DNA of 64,000 nucleotides, from assembly GCA_021324415.1 (NCBI GenBank), contig JAJPJF010000273.1, positions 26,566 through 90,565 of the forward strand, given 5' to 3'. Below, in pieces: positions 35,381 to 45,298 of this stretch. Made by a program: the position numbers and the translations under genes. The notes below the pieces were generated by a model that did no database searches, was not told the DNA's origin, and saw nothing but the letters and a program-made list of their open reading frames with translations. Source of the stretch: Nostocales cyanobacterium Centralia_MAG_434. Lineage in GTDB: Bacteria > Cyanobacteriota > Cyanobacteriia > Cyanobacteriales > Nostocaceae. Each line of letters starts with the position of its first letter. Within the stretch, counting starts at the first letter, position 1.

Positions 35381-36778
35381 CTATAAGCCCATAACTTTGC
35401 GGTAATGAGCTTCAATTTGTTCAGCCGTTTGTGATTTCCGTTTTGGTTGCCACTGACTATGGTGAAATAGTGACTGCTTTAAGTCCTCTATATTAATTGT
35501 TGTCACTTTACCATCAGCAACTATCTGTCTACCGTCTACCCAGACACTCTCTACAGCATGAACCGGACGACCCAGAACTAGTAAACCAATAGGGTCTGTG
35601 CGCGGTAACAATGATAAGCTAGTGAGGTCATAAAGTACCAAATCAGCTTTTTTTCCAACAGTTAGAGAACCAAGTTGATCGCCTAAGTTTAGACCCTTGG
35701 CACCTCCTAAAGAGGCCATTTCTACAGCTTGTCGCGGTGTGATCCAGTATTGATAATCAAAATCAGTTACATTATGTAATATAGAACCAATTTTAATGGC
35801 TTCTAGTAAATCTTGGGAATCGTTGCTGGATGCACCATCACAGCCAAAAGTGACGTTGATCCCTGCTTGACGATATTTCAAAATGGGCGCAATACCACTA
35901 CCCAAACGTAAGTTACTTAGAGGGTTGTGAACAACAGTGGATTTAGTTTCAGCAAGAATAGCAATGTCAGCGTCAGTTAACCAAACACAGTGTGCCAATG
36001 TTGTGCGATCGCTTAAATAACCAATATGCTTGAGGTGTTCAACCGCAGAACAGCCGTACTTTTCTAGAGCTAATTTTTCTTGTGCTTTGGTTTCTAATAA
36101 ATGGGAATGACGGCAAAGATTGTAGCGATCGCTTAACTCAATACAACCCAAAAACAAGTCATCAGAACAAAGTTGTATTCCTGTAGGTGCAACCAACAGA
36201 CTCACACCTTCATCTGGACGATGAAACAGTCTGACTGCTTCCTCGATAATTTCTAGGGTAGCTGTGGTTGGGCGAAAATAAGGCTCATGAATTTGTGACC
36301 CTTCTCCCGAAGGAATACTCGCACTCAGAGATTCATCTTGAATTAGAGGGGCGACAAAAGCGCGAATCCCAACCTCTTGGTACGCACGAACTGCCGTGGC
36401 AATAGTTTCCAATTCTTTGCCAGGGATAAGCACCAGATGATCGACTACACTCGTACCACCAGAAAGCAATGTTTCCACAGCTGTGCCCAAAGCGCTGAGG
36501 TAAACTTTCTCTAAATCGAGAGGGGCAAAGTCATACAGTTCTGCTAGCCATAATTCTAGAGGAAACGCTGACATGATCCCTCGTTGCCACATTTCCGAGG
36601 AATGGGTATGCGCGTTGACAAATCCTGGTAATAGTAGTTTATTTTTACCGTTGATCAAAGTGCCAACAATATCTAAATGAGGTGCAATAGCGGCAATCGT
36701 GCCATTTATAACCTGTACATCACAGTTTGCGTAACCATCCTCAACAGAGATGAAAACGTTCTGAATAGTAAAGTTCAC
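35381..36778 (-). CDS. Amidohydrolase-superfamily deaminase/hydrolase
   Basis: This 465-residue metal-dependent hydrolase of the cytosine deaminase/TrzN/SAH-deaminase type has the metal motif GFVNAHTHSSEMW (His57, His59), RHSHLLET, LAHCVWLTD, HNPLSNLRLGSG and TFGCDGASSNDSQDLL. A composite beta-sandwich is built from both ends (ADLVLYDL near the C-terminus). Likely substrates are amino-heterocycles (guanine-like, cytosine-like or triazine-like); the exact one cannot be told. It is divergent from a cysteine hydrolase and a cupin, suggesting a shared small-molecule pathway. Confidence 0.87.
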   Translation of the reverse strand: MNFTIQNVFISVEDGYANCDVQVINGTIAAIAPHLDIVGTLINGKNKLLLPGFVNAHTHSSEMWQRGIMSAFPLELWLAELYDFAPLDLEKVYLSALGTAVETLLSGGTSVVDHLVLIPGKELETIATAVRAYQEVGIRAFVAPLIQDESLSASIPSGEGSQIHEPYFRPTTATLEIIEEAVRLFHRPDEGVSLLVAPTGIQLCSDDLFLGCIELSDRYNLCRHSHLLETKAQEKLALEKYGCSAVEHLKHIGYLSDRTTLAHCVWLTDADIAILAETKSTVVHNPLSNLRLGSGIAPILKYRQAGINVTFGCDGASSNDSQDLLEAIKIGSILHNVTDFDYQYWITPRQAVEMASLGGAKGLNLGDQLGSLTVGKKADLVLYDLTSLSLLPRTDPIGLLVLGRPVHAVESVWVDGRQIVADGKVTTINIEDLKQSLFHHSQWQPKRKSQTAEQIEAHYRKVMGL

Positions 36779-36960
36779 AATTTTAACCTTGATTAACTAA
36801 TGCAACGTTATGGAAATTTTCAAGTTAAAACATAGAAAATAGGTAGCTGAGTGTTATTTGTTAATTATTAGTTTCAACTAGTAAAACCATTGTGAGGACA
36901 TACGGCTAGTGACCGTTACTCAGCAGTTCCTTATTTCCTATCGACTTTCGGAAGATTCAT
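36779..36960. promoter_or_regulatory. Divergent promoter region of the amidohydrolase and cysteine hydrolase
   Basis: This 182-base AT-rich spacer separates the start codons of two divergently transcribed hydrolase genes. It suggests shared regulation. No specific operator is recognised. Confidence 0.4.
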
Positions 36961-37755
36961 ATGAGTTTACCGTTGCGGATATTAGGAGTTTCACCAAATG
37001 CTTGGGCAGTAAGTCATGCACTTGCAGACATTACGCGTCCTGCTGAACCTCCACAACCAGTTATTTTACCAACAGAAACGAAAACTCTACGCATCGACCT
37101 AGCGAAAGCTGCCATCCTCGTTATCGATATGCAAAATGACTTTTGCCATCCAGATGGCTGGTTAGCACATATTGATGTGGACATTACAAATGCACGTACC
37201 CCGATTGAACCCCTGCAAACTCTCTTGCCCGCTCTCCGTGCTGTTGGTGTTCCTGTGGTATGGGTAAATTGGGGCAATCGTCCTGATTTGCTCAATATTA
37301 GTGCAGGTTTGCATCACGTTTACAATCCTACAGGGGAGGGCGTGGGATTGGGAGATGCACTTCCTAGTAATGGTGCTAGAGTACTCATGGCAGGTAGTTG
37401 GGCAGCTGCTGTAGTAGATGAACTAGAACAAGCTCCCCAAGATATACGTATTGATAAGTATCGCATGAGTGGCTTCTGGGACACTCCACTTGATAGTATT
37501 TTACGAAACCTTGGTAGGACAACCCTATTTTTTGCGGGTGTCAATGCTGATCAGTGTGTCATGACAACTTTATGTGATGCCAACTTCTTAGGGTACGACT
37601 GTGTGTTAGTCAAAGACTGTACTGGCACAACTTCTCCTGAGTATTGTTGGCAGGCGACTCTATACAACGTCAAGCAATGTTTTGGCTTTGTTACAGATTC
37701 ACAAAATATCTTAAAAGCCTTGAGTAATTTGAAACAAACAGGCGAGGATAAATAA
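36961..37755 (+). CDS. Isochorismatase-family cysteine hydrolase
   Basis: This 264-residue protein has the family catalytic triad: Asp56 in LVIDMQNDFCHPDGWLAH, a Lys (in the DIRIDKYRMSGFWDTPLD region), and Cys199 in AGVNADQCVMTTLCDA. The cis-peptide segment before the Cys (FFAGVNADQC) is intact, so it is probably an amide or ureido hydrolase (ureidoacrylate, biuret, N-carbamoyl types) rather than an isochorismatase. Its stop TAA overlaps the ATG of the cupin gene (TAATG), so the two are translationally coupled. Confidence 0.9.
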   Translation: MSLPLRILGVSPNAWAVSHALADITRPAEPPQPVILPTETKTLRIDLAKAAILVIDMQNDFCHPDGWLAHIDVDITNARTPIEPLQTLLPALRAVGVPVVWVNWGNRPDLLNISAGLHHVYNPTGEGVGLGDALPSNGARVLMAGSWAAAVVDELEQAPQDIRIDKYRMSGFWDTPLDSILRNLGRTTLFFAGVNADQCVMTTLCDANFLGYDCVLVKDCTGTTSPEYCWQATLYNVKQCFGFVTDSQNILKALSNLKQTGEDK

Positions 37756-38210
37756 TGCAGGCTACTAGTTGTGTAATTCCTGTTGTCAAATCTCCTAAAG
37801 ACTACCAAGCATATCGCATTAGTCCCTTTGACACAAATCGTTTAGCCATTATATTTGATAGTGCAAGCGCTAATACTTCTTTGACTTGTTGCGTGGAGAT
37901 TTTTGATGTTGGTGGTCAAACACCGCCAAATCGTCACCAATGGGCAGTAGAACTGTTTTTCGTCCTTAAAGGAGAAGGGATAGCCCATTGTGATGGAAAA
38001 TCTGTCCGAATTCAAGCAGGGGATAGTTTGTTAGTGCCTCCTACAGGCACACATTTGATCCAAAATACAGGTTCCACCCGCTTATACACATTAACTATCA
38101 TGATCCCTAATGAGGATTTTGCTGAATTAATTCGCAGTGGTATACCAGTAGAATTAGATACAGAAGACATGGCAGTTTTGGGAAGATTAGATGCTCTCAT
38201 GCCATGTTAA
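37755..38210 (+). CDS. Cupin-domain protein
   Basis: This 151-residue single-domain cupin has motif 1 PPNRHQWAVELFFVLKGEGIAHCDG and motif 2 GDSLLVPPTGTHLIQNTGS. Histidines that could bind metal are present (His in NRHQW, Glu in VELFF, His in THLIQN). It is translationally coupled to the cysteine hydrolase. It may be a small dioxygenase/isomerase or a metabolite-binding protein of the same pathway. Its function is unknown. Confidence 0.87.
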   Translation: MQATSCVIPVVKSPKDYQAYRISPFDTNRLAIIFDSASANTSLTCCVEIFDVGGQTPPNRHQWAVELFFVLKGEGIAHCDGKSVRIQAGDSLLVPPTGTHLIQNTGSTRLYTLTIMIPNEDFAELIRSGIPVELDTEDMAVLGRLDALMPC

Positions 38211-38294
38211 AGAAAGATATAGAAGAATGAGGAGTGTTCTGAGGTGTTCGATAGGTGGCTTGAAAACTAAGAACTGACCTAACTTTTCTCAACT

Positions 38295-38489
38295 TTAGAA
38301 GCGCCACCATGTTTTTTGAACATAGCTAATTATCCCTAGAGCGATCGCTCCTAGAAACAACAACAAAATAACTCCTCCTGGCATAGCAGTGAGGATACCA
38401 AAACCTCTCAGTACCCAAACAGCTATGGCAACACCGAGAAGTACGCCGAAAGCCTGGGTTAATCTGTTGTTTAATTTAGAAGAATTCAT
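38295..38489 (-). CDS. Small two-helix membrane protein
   Basis: This 64-residue protein has a charged N-terminus (MNSSKLNNRLTQAF), then two hydrophobic segments, LLGVAIAVWVLRGFGIL and GVILLLFLGAIALGIISYV, and a basic Trp tail (QKTWWRF). It resembles small cyanobacterial membrane proteins of unknown function. The reading includes a HIP1 octamer, which cyanobacterial genes tolerate. It is isolated between the cupin and SRPBCC genes on the opposite strand. Confidence 0.7.
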   Translation of the reverse strand: MNSSKLNNRLTQAFGVLLGVAIAVWVLRGFGILTAMPGGVILLLFLGAIALGIISYVQKTWWRF

Positions 38490-38619
38490 CTGATATTCTC
38501 AAAAACCCTTGTATTTATATATTGACCAATAACTAGATTTAGTAAGTTAAACTCTATTATCAGCTATTTTTCAGTTTAAACACTGAAGTGGTTGTTCTGA
38601 GGAGTGGCTAAAACCCATT

Positions 38620-39174
38620 ATGTCTACGTATTCTATCTCAGACTCGGTATATATAGGTTCAGAAATGCTTTGGAGTCAGGAAAAACAAAGGTTGCTGATG
38701 CAGGGTGAAATATTGGTGCAAACACAACCTCATACAGCTTGGGGAGGTGCCGTCACTGCTTGCATGTACGTGCCTCTGGTGCGATCGCATGTGTGGCAAC
38801 AACTCACTGATTACCCCCGTTGGGTGCACTACTTCCCCGACATCACAAAAAGTGAGGTTGTGCAACGAGGTGAGGTAAAGCGCCTGTATCAAGCGGCCCA
38901 AAAAGCCTTTTTATTTTTCACAGCACAAGTAGAAATTTATTTGAGTGTTGTAGAAGAACTTGGGCAGCAAATTCAATTTTTGTTTGAAAAAGGCAGTTTT
39001 CATGATTTTCATGCCACTTTACAGTTGAAAGACTGTAATAACGGTACTTTGCTAACTTACACTGTCCAAGCTACTCCTAATATTCCCATACCATCGATTT
39101 TCATTCAACAGGCAATGAATCTTGAATTGCCTGCAAATATGCGTAAAATGCGACAAGTGCTTTGTAAAGGTTAA
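38620..39174 (+). CDS. SRPBCC (polyketide cyclase/START-like) protein
   Basis: This 184-residue protein has the helix-grip fold pattern: ACMYVPLVRSHVWQQLTDYPRWVHYFPDITKSEVVQRGE, long beta stretches, and a C-terminal helix (IFIQQAMNLELPANMRKMRQVL). It is likely a hydrophobic-ligand-binding protein of the COQ10/cyclase type. No enzyme activity can be assigned. The DUF924 gene follows after five bases with a GTG start, so they are co-transcribed. Confidence 0.85.
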   Translation: MSTYSISDSVYIGSEMLWSQEKQRLLMQGEILVQTQPHTAWGGAVTACMYVPLVRSHVWQQLTDYPRWVHYFPDITKSEVVQRGEVKRLYQAAQKAFLFFTAQVEIYLSVVEELGQQIQFLFEKGSFHDFHATLQLKDCNNGTLLTYTVQATPNIPIPSIFIQQAMNLELPANMRKMRQVLCKG

Positions 39175-39179
39175 TATCA

Positions 39180-39755
39180 GTGTCACAGGCAAAAGAAATT
39201 TTAGACTTTTGGTTTGATTCACCTGAAGCACTGGATTATGGCAAACCGAAAGCTTTTTGGTTTGCTAAAAAATCGGAGTTCGACGAAGAACTCCGATCTC
39301 GGTTTATCAAAGATTATCAAAGGGCAGCGGCAGGATATTTAGACGAGTGGAAGGAGTTTCCTGACTCCTGTTTAGCATTGATTCTCTTGCTAGATCAGTT
39401 TCCAAGAAACATGTTTCGCGGTACTCCCGAAGCTTTTGCCACTGATTGGGAAGCACTCTCTGCAGCGCAGCATGCTATTGCAAAGGGATATGATCAAAAA
39501 TTACTACCTGTACAACGTTGGTTTATCTACTTGCCCTTTGAACACAGTGAAAACCTAGATCACCAGCGAAAAGCTGTACAGTTCTTTCAGCAACTTGGTG
39601 AACATCCAGATAGCGCCAGCGCGATTAAATACGCGATTCGTCACATGGAAGTTATTGAGCGCTTTGGACGCTTTCCTCATCGCAATGTGATTTTGGGTCG
39701 CGCCTCAACTCCAGAAGAGAAGGAGTTTTTGAAGAAATCAGGCTCATATTTTTAG
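39180..39755 (+). CDS. DUF924 family protein
   Basis: This 191-residue protein starts at GTG 39180. Family blocks visible are ILDFWFDSPE, WFAKKSEFDEELRSRF, ALILLLDQFPRNMFRGTPEAFATD, RWFIYLPFEHSENLDHQ and RFGRFPHRNVILGR. The family is an all-helical, TPR-like fold found in bacteria and eukaryotes with no proven function. It is in one transcript with the SRPBCC gene just upstream. Confidence 0.92.
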   Translation: MSQAKEILDFWFDSPEALDYGKPKAFWFAKKSEFDEELRSRFIKDYQRAAAGYLDEWKEFPDSCLALILLLDQFPRNMFRGTPEAFATDWEALSAAQHAIAKGYDQKLLPVQRWFIYLPFEHSENLDHQRKAVQFFQQLGEHPDSASAIKYAIRHMEVIERFGRFPHRNVILGRASTPEEKEFLKKSGSYF

Positions 39756-39756
39756 C

Positions 39757-39812
39757 TAGCCACGCGAGAAGCCCCACATCCGACCCGAAGGGCGGTGTGG
39801 GATGCTGGCTCA
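39757..39812. repeat. Palindromic intergenic repeat
   Basis: CCCCACATCCG pairs with CGGTGTGGG around the tight hairpin CCC-GAA-GGG, flanked by AGCC/GGCT. It lies between the convergent DUF924 and Nif11-like genes. It is probably a dispersed palindrome that could also stop transcription. Confidence 0.6.
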
Positions 39813-39818
39813 ATCTAA

Positions 39819-40121
39819 TTAGCGTAGAAAGCGACTAGTGCTGAGTTGATGCAAGCGAGATTGGCGATTCTGACTCCTGTGTTCTGAGTGCTTTTGTGGG
39901 GATGTTTCTGGAAGGCTGAGTTCATTCCCAAACCAGATAGCATCTAGCTCGTTTTCGTTAAAGATGTAACCTAGGCTAGCAGCAAAACTGACGATTTTAG
40001 TTCTATCCCAATTCCAGATTCCAAAACACCCTTGAACACAACACTTATGATAGTACTGCTCGTAAATAGTCTGATCTGAGGTTAAAACATCGTAGAATGC
40101 ATTAACTTGCTCTAGCGACAT
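39819..40121 (-). CDS. Nif11 family small protein
   Basis: This 100-residue protein starts at the ATG ending at 40121, with GGGAAGGA upstream; the longer frame to 40211 is not family-like. The Nif11-like domain is clear: MSLEQVNAFYDVLTSDQTIYEQYYHKCC, then IWNWDRTKIVSFAASLGYIFNENELDAIWF. A basic, Ser/Gln/His/Arg-rich tail of about 30 residues follows, without the Gly-Gly leader cleavage site of RiPP precursors. Nif11 proteins occur in nitrogen-fixing cyanobacteria and as leader peptides. This one lies 90 bases after a Ser/Thr kinase on the same strand. Confidence 0.85.
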   Translation of the reverse strand: MSLEQVNAFYDVLTSDQTIYEQYYHKCCVQGCFGIWNWDRTKIVSFAASLGYIFNENELDAIWFGNELSLPETSPQKHSEHRSQNRQSRLHQLSTSRFLR

Positions 40122-40211
40122 GAGATTCCTTCCCCTGATGATGATTTTTTGCCTCTGACAAAGATTTACGCTGTCTGATAGGATAATTCCGGGCAAAAGT
40201 ACCAAAATCAC

Positions 40212-41924
40212 TCAGAATGCTTTTGAATCATCACAAGGTTGTATCTCATCGCCAAAAATCCAACCTTGGGTTCCATCAGAAAGTTTAACTTTTACGAAAT
40301 CGCCTTTGGCTCGCACAAATAAAACCTTCTCACCTAAACTCAGTTGTTTCAATGCACCAACTTCTGTTTGAGGTTCTGGACGCAATTTAGCTAAATATCT
40401 TCCGCCAGACGGAGATACGACACGACACAGTCGTGGTTGTTGTGCAATTAAATTCTGTTGCGTATTGGTGTTGCCTAAATTACTAGTATTGGAAAACACT
40501 AAACCACTAATTGTAGTTACAACAGCAGCTACACACACCCCGACTGCTGGAGAAATTTTGTGGAGTGAAGGTAGAATTATCGCCGGACTTCCAAATTGGA
40601 ATGGAGGTGGAGTTTTTATAGGTTTTTTGACTTTCCGTATCCGTGCAGTTGGCAATACAGGATTTTGAGTTCCTACGTGGACAAGTGAGTACTCCCTCGG
40701 AACGTAACCATTAGGATACTCTTTACAGGTAATGGCGCTCACTTTGAAATCTTGTTGTCCTAAGCGCAGACTACTCCCTATTGAAAGTGGCATTTCACCG
40801 GCTAAGAGTAATTGACCATCGACAATAGGAGGATTTTTCTGACGAAGATTCCGTAAATAAAACCTTTGCTTTTCCGAATGAAAAAATATTTCAACATGCA
40901 GTGCTGATACTGTCGGATCTGGTACAACAATATCGCACAGTAAAGGGTCACGACCGATACGAATTTTTCCAGGATTTTTGCTTTGCTGTTTCTCCAGAAT
41001 TTTGCGAATTTTGATTTCTCCAGCTTCTTGCCACTCTAAAGTTAGATCGTGCAAGGTGGTAGTACTAATGGTGGCTTTTTCTGCAGATGTATCAATTGAC
41101 CTCGCCAATTCTCGTAGTGTCAGTAACACCTCGGTCACAGTTTGGTAGCGATCTTTAAAGTGGTAGCGGGTCATCTGTTTGAGAACAGCAGCTAATTCCT
41201 CACTGACAAATGTTAAGTGCTCCCATAGGATTTCGCCAGTATTTGGATCATCTTGAAATTCGTGTGGATAGACCCCCGTTAATGCCTGAAGACCCATCAT
41301 TCCTAAAGCATAAATATCGCTACTAGGACGTGGTAAACTTCTGGTTTGTTCAGACGGCATATAACCCCGAGTACCAACTACCAGAGTGAGGTTTTGTTGC
41401 CATCTTGATCTGACTGACTTTTGGTTTCGGAGTTGCTTAATTGCCCCAAAATCAATCAGTACTAATTTGTTATCTGAAGCACGTCTAATGATATTATCAG
41501 GCTTTATATCTCGATGAATAACCCCTTGGCTGTGGACAAATTCTAAAATTTCCAATACCTCAAGCAGCATTTTAATAGTCTGAGTTTCTGTCCACTTTTC
41601 TCCTGGAAGTAATTCACTGCTTAAGGGATGCCCGATAATATATTCTTGCACCAAGTAAAATTCTTGGCTTTCTTCAAAATAAGCTAAAAGCCGGGGAATC
41701 TGATCGTGATCACCTAACTGTTGCTGGGTTTCTGCTTCTTTTCGAAAGAGCTTTCTGGCAGTTTCTAAAATCTCAGGGTCGGTACTAGTGGTTTTTAGGT
41801 GTTTGAGGACGCATTTAGGGTTTCCAGGGAGGTGAATGTCCTCGACAATATATGTTTGTCCAAAACCCCCCTCAGCCAAGACTTCAAGGACTTTATAGTG
41901 TCCTGCTAGTAACTGACCAATCAT
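40212..41924 (-). CDS. Serine/threonine protein kinase with FHA and SH3-like domains
   Basis: This protein has 570 residues. The Hanks-type kinase domain (about 10-275) has the glycine loop EGGFGQTY, Lys41, HRDIKPDN with Asp139, and IDFGAIKQ with Asp158. An FHA phosphothreonine-binding domain follows at about 315-400 (IRIGRDPLLCDIVVPDPTVSALHVEIF). One membrane helix near 455-475 (VGVCVAAVVTTISGLVF) leads to a C-terminal bacterial SH3-like domain (YLAKLRPEPQTEVGALKQLSLGEKV…GWIFGDEIQPC). The kinase and FHA parts face the cytoplasm and the SH3 part faces outside, suggesting envelope sensing. The Nif11-like gene follows. Confidence 0.93.
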   Translation of the reverse strand: MIGQLLAGHYKVLEVLAEGGFGQTYIVEDIHLPGNPKCVLKHLKTTSTDPEILETARKLFRKEAETQQQLGDHDQIPRLLAYFEESQEFYLVQEYIIGHPLSSELLPGEKWTETQTIKMLLEVLEILEFVHSQGVIHRDIKPDNIIRRASDNKLVLIDFGAIKQLRNQKSVRSRWQQNLTLVVGTRGYMPSEQTRSLPRPSSDIYALGMMGLQALTGVYPHEFQDDPNTGEILWEHLTFVSEELAAVLKQMTRYHFKDRYQTVTEVLLTLRELARSIDTSAEKATISTTTLHDLTLEWQEAGEIKIRKILEKQQSKNPGKIRIGRDPLLCDIVVPDPTVSALHVEIFFHSEKQRFYLRNLRQKNPPIVDGQLLLAGEMPLSIGSSLRLGQQDFKVSAITCKEYPNGYVPREYSLVHVGTQNPVLPTARIRKVKKPIKTPPPFQFGSPAIILPSLHKISPAVGVCVAAVVTTISGLVFSNTSNLGNTNTQQNLIAQQPRLCRVVSPSGGRYLAKLRPEPQTEVGALKQLSLGEKVLFVRAKGDFVKVKLSDGTQGWIFGDEIQPCDDSKAF

Positions 41925-42626
41925 ATTTTGACGATGATTGTTAACAAATGAGTGTAGTGCTTCCCCATTTAGCTGTCTGACCTATTTCTGTATGTAAAGA
42001 CTTTATGATAATTTATCTGAGCATTTGCCCAAAAATTGGGATCTTAATGGCTTAAGATGAGCTCCAATTGTGTGTTTACTGGCATTATATTCCTCATAGT
42101 ACCCTGAGAATCAATTGCTATGTGGTCATTACAGTGGGTAGATATTATTAAACGACCCTAGTAAGTACTAATGAATAACAAAACCAATCAGGGAATGTTG
42201 CCATTTTGGCAGTTATTCACACAACCTTAATTCACTTGTCTTTAGTCAGAATCAACCATTTCTTTTGTAAAGTATATAGCTCTTTAACCTAAGTACATCG
42301 ATTCTTTACTTACTGAATAAACAGTATTAATTGAATCCAGTGCTTAATCAAGCAACAATCAAGCTTTATTTATTGAATTTTTATTCTTTATATAATACGC
42401 CAAGAATTACTATAAAACATAGCGCAAAAACAAATTTTTTGTGAAAAGGATAATTTTTAACGATGTTAAATTTTATTCAATAAAGATGGCGAAAACTTGA
42501 CTTGCAGTGACTGTTAGATAACGTTAAGTGATATTTGCTATATTCGTCGTGGTTTGTCTACTTACTCATTGTATAACGGCAGCATTTTATAATGCTACTT
42601 GCGTGTTTATAGGGTAATCAAAATTA
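41925..42626. other. Long AT-rich intergenic region
   Basis: About 700 bases lie between the kinase start and the clpB terminator. A 19-codon frame at 42171 (MNNKTNQGMLPFWQLFTQP-stop) has gene-like composition, but nothing else supports it. The rest is AT-rich with many stops. The kinase promoter must lie near 41930-42100. Confidence 0.35.
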
Positions 42627-42654
42627 AAGACGCACTTGTTAACAAGTGCGTCTT
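42627..42654 (-). terminator. Rho-independent terminator of clpB
   Basis: A perfect 28-base palindrome (arms AAGACGCACTTGTT) lies 25 bases after the clpB stop. On the minus strand it is followed by a T-rich tract (TTAATTTT). Confidence 0.8.
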
Positions 42655-42679
42655 GGCATTTCTGTTCTTTAAAAAGCAA

Positions 42680-45298
42680 TTAGGTTGCCAGTAACTCTGC
42701 GGGTAAACGCGTAAAAGCAAGACGTTCATTTTGTACATCTACAAAAATCGTGTCTCCATCGTGAAAGTCACCACGCAAGATTGCTTTAGCAATCTGAGTT
42801 TCTAACTCGCGCTGAATTGCTCGCTTCAGTGGACGGGCACCAAAAACTGGGTCATATCCCACCTCTGACAAAAAGTCAAGAGCAGAGTCTGAGACTTTGA
42901 GAGACATCTTGCGATCGCTAAGTCTTTGACGCAGTTTATCGAGTTGTAACAGCACAATCTGGCGTAATTGTTCTCTTTGCAATGCATGGAAGATGATAAT
43001 TTCGTCAATGCGGTTGAGAAACTCTGGACGGAAGCTATTTCGCATTGCCTCCATGACTCGACGCTGCATCTCGTCATAACGTGAATCATCACCCGCAATG
43101 TCGAGGATGTATTGGGAACCAATATTGCTGGTCATGATAATGATGGTATTCTTGAAATCCACCGTATGACCTTGGGCATCAGTCACTCGTCCATCATCAA
43201 GAATTTGCAGGAAGATATTAAATACATCTGGATGAGCTTTTTCGATTTCGTCAAAGAGAATCACCGCATAGGGACGACGACGGATGGCTTCGGTGAGCTG
43301 TCCACCTTCTTCATAACCAACGTATCCAGGAGGTGCACCAATCAGTCGGGAAACGGCGTGTTTCTCCATGTACTCAGACATGTCAATTCTGACAAGTGCT
43401 TCCTCAGTGTCGAACATATAAGCTGCCAAAGCCTTCGCTAGTTCAGTTTTACCTACACCCGTAGGACCGAGGAAAATAAAGCTAGCAATTGGACGATTTG
43501 GATCAGCAAGTCCAGCACGAGAACGCTGAATTGCATCTGCTACAGCTGTAACAGCTTCATTTTGTCCGATAACACGATGATGTAGTTCATCTTCTAAATG
43601 CAGCAGTTTTTCTTTTTCTGATTCCACCAATTTGCTGATGGGTATTCCTGTCCACTTAGAAATAACTTCCGCAATGTCAGCTTCTGTAACTTCCTCTCGC
43701 AAGAGTGATTTACCACTATGTTGGGCATGAGCAAGTTCAGCTTCAGTTGCTTCTAATTGACGATGCAAATCTGTTAATTTGCCATACTTCAACTCAGCCG
43801 CGCGGTTTAAGTCGTAATTGCGTTCTGCTTGCTGAATCTCTAGGTTAACTCGGTCAATCTCTTCTTTAACAGACTGAATTTTAGTGATAATATCTTTTTC
43901 AGACTGCCATTGAGCATTGAGTGATCTTTGTTCTTCCTTAAGATCCGCAAGTTCTTTCTCTAGTTTTTCTAGGCGTTCTCTAGAAGCTGCATTACTTTCT
44001 TTTTGCAGAGACAACCTCTCCATTTCTAGTTGAAGAATCTTGCGATCAATTTCGTCAAGTTCTTCTGGTTTGGAGGTGATCTCCATTTTCAATCTCGCGG
44101 CTGCTTCATCTACCAAGTCAATAGCTTTGTCGGGTAAAAAGCGATCGCTAATGTAGCGACTTGACAGTGTGGCAGCGGCAACTACAGCACTATCAGAAAT
44201 TTTCACCCCGTGGTGAACTTCATATCGTTCTTTCAAGCCACGCAAAATAGAAATGGTATCTTCCACGCTAGGTTGATCTACATAAACCTGTTGGAAGCGT
44301 CTTTCCAAAGCAGCATCTTTCTCAATATATTTACGGTATTCATCTAAAGTTGTCGCACCAATACAGCGCAATTCACCTCTTGCTAACATTGGTTTGAGGA
44401 GGTTGCTTGCATCCATTGCGCCTTGAGTAGCACCTGCGCCAACAACGGTGTGAATCTCATCAATGAAGAGAATAATATTGCCGCCGGATTCAGTCACTTC
44501 TTTTAAGACTGCTTTTAGCCGTTCTTCAAATTCACCTCGGAATTTTGCCCCTGCAATCAAAGCACCCATATCTAAAGCAATCAACTTCCGGTCTTTGAGA
44601 GATTGGGGTACGTCACCAGCAACAATTCGCTGTGCTAATCCTTCGACTATCGCTGTTTTACCAACACCTGGTTCACCAATGAGCACAGGGTTATTCTTAG
44701 TGCGACGTGACAGAATTTGGACTGTGCGGCGGATTTCATCATCACGCCCAATGACTGGATCAAGTTTACCTTGACGGGCAGCTTCTGTCAGATCACGCCC
44801 ATACTTTTCCAGTGCGTCATATTTGCCTTCTGGATTTTGGTCGGTCACTTTCTGGCTCCCACGAATTTGTTTAATAGTATTCTTTAGTTTTGCTTCATTT
44901 AATCCGAATTCTTGGAATAAACCTTTGCCAAAGCGGTCATCTTTAGTATAAGCAAGCAATAAGTGTTCAATTGAAATATATTCGTCTTGAAATTCCTTGC
45001 GGTAGGCTTCAGCGCGATCTAGAAGCGTATCCAGGCTTCGTCCCAAGAAGACAGAACTACTGCTACCCGATACTTTTGGTTGACTTTGAATAAATTGTTC
45101 GGTGCGATCGCGTAGTTTTTGCAGATTAACACTTAATTTTGTAAAAATCCCGGTGGCTAGTCCTTCTTGATCCAGCAGTGCTTTCATCAGGTGTTCGCTT
45201 TCTATCTGCTGCTGTTGATGTTGTTTAGCAATGTCTGGAGTATGGGCGATCGCTTCCCAGGCTTTTTCTGTAAATTGGTTTGGGTTGGTTGGTTGCAT
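42680..45298 (-). CDS. clpB: ATP-dependent disaggregase ClpB
   Basis: ClpB is a hexameric AAA+ unfoldase that rescues aggregated proteins with DnaK/DnaJ. It has 872 residues. The N-domain repeats read [18 protein letters not shown]. The first AAA module has Walker [10 protein letters not shown] near 205; the long coiled-coil middle domain is at about 400-540. The second AAA module has GPTGVGKTE near 608 and the Clp signature [21 protein letters not shown] in two parts. The middle domain identifies ClpB rather than ClpC. Cyanobacteria usually have two ClpB paralogues, and which one this is cannot be read here. It is a single gene with its own terminator. Confidence 0.97.
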   Translation of the reverse strand: MQPTNPNQFTEKAWEAIAHTPDIAKQHQQQQIESEHLMKALLDQEGLATGIFTKLSVNLQKLRDRTEQFIQSQPKVSGSSSSVFLGRSLDTLLDRAEAYRKEFQDEYISIEHLLLAYTKDDRFGKGLFQEFGLNEAKLKNTIKQIRGSQKVTDQNPEGKYDALEKYGRDLTEAARQGKLDPVIGRDDEIRRTVQILSRRTKNNPVLIGEPGVGKTAIVEGLAQRIVAGDVPQSLKDRKLIALDMGALIAGAKFRGEFEERLKAVLKEVTESGGNIILFIDEIHTVVGAGATQGAMDASNLLKPMLARGELRCIGATTLDEYRKYIEKDAALERRFQQVYVDQPSVEDTISILRGLKERYEVHHGVKISDSAVVAAATLSSRYISDRFLPDKAIDLVDEAAARLKMEITSKPEELDEIDRKILQLEMERLSLQKESNAASRERLEKLEKELADLKEEQRSLNAQWQSEKDIITKIQSVKEEIDRVNLEIQQAERNYDLNRAAELKYGKLTDLHRQLEATEAELAHAQHSGKSLLREEVTEADIAEVISKWTGIPISKLVESEKEKLLHLEDELHHRVIGQNEAVTAVADAIQRSRAGLADPNRPIASFIFLGPTGVGKTELAKALAAYMFDTEEALVRIDMSEYMEKHAVSRLIGAPPGYVGYEEGGQLTEAIRRRPYAVILFDEIEKAHPDVFNIFLQILDDGRVTDAQGHTVDFKNTIIIMTSNIGSQYILDIAGDDSRYDEMQRRVMEAMRNSFRPEFLNRIDEIIIFHALQREQLRQIVLLQLDKLRQRLSDRKMSLKVSDSALDFLSEVGYDPVFGARPLKRAIQRELETQIAKAILRGDFHDGDTIFVDVQNERLAFTRLPAELLAT

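Noticed and set aside
36961..37755. True isochorismatase for siderophore synthesis
   Set aside because: No siderophore genes are nearby and the protein lacks the aryl carrier domain; general cysteine amidohydrolase is safer.
42171..42230. 19-codon frame in the region before clpB
   Set aside because: Too short and unsupported by a ribosome-binding site or neighbour; mentioned only as content of the intergenic stretch.
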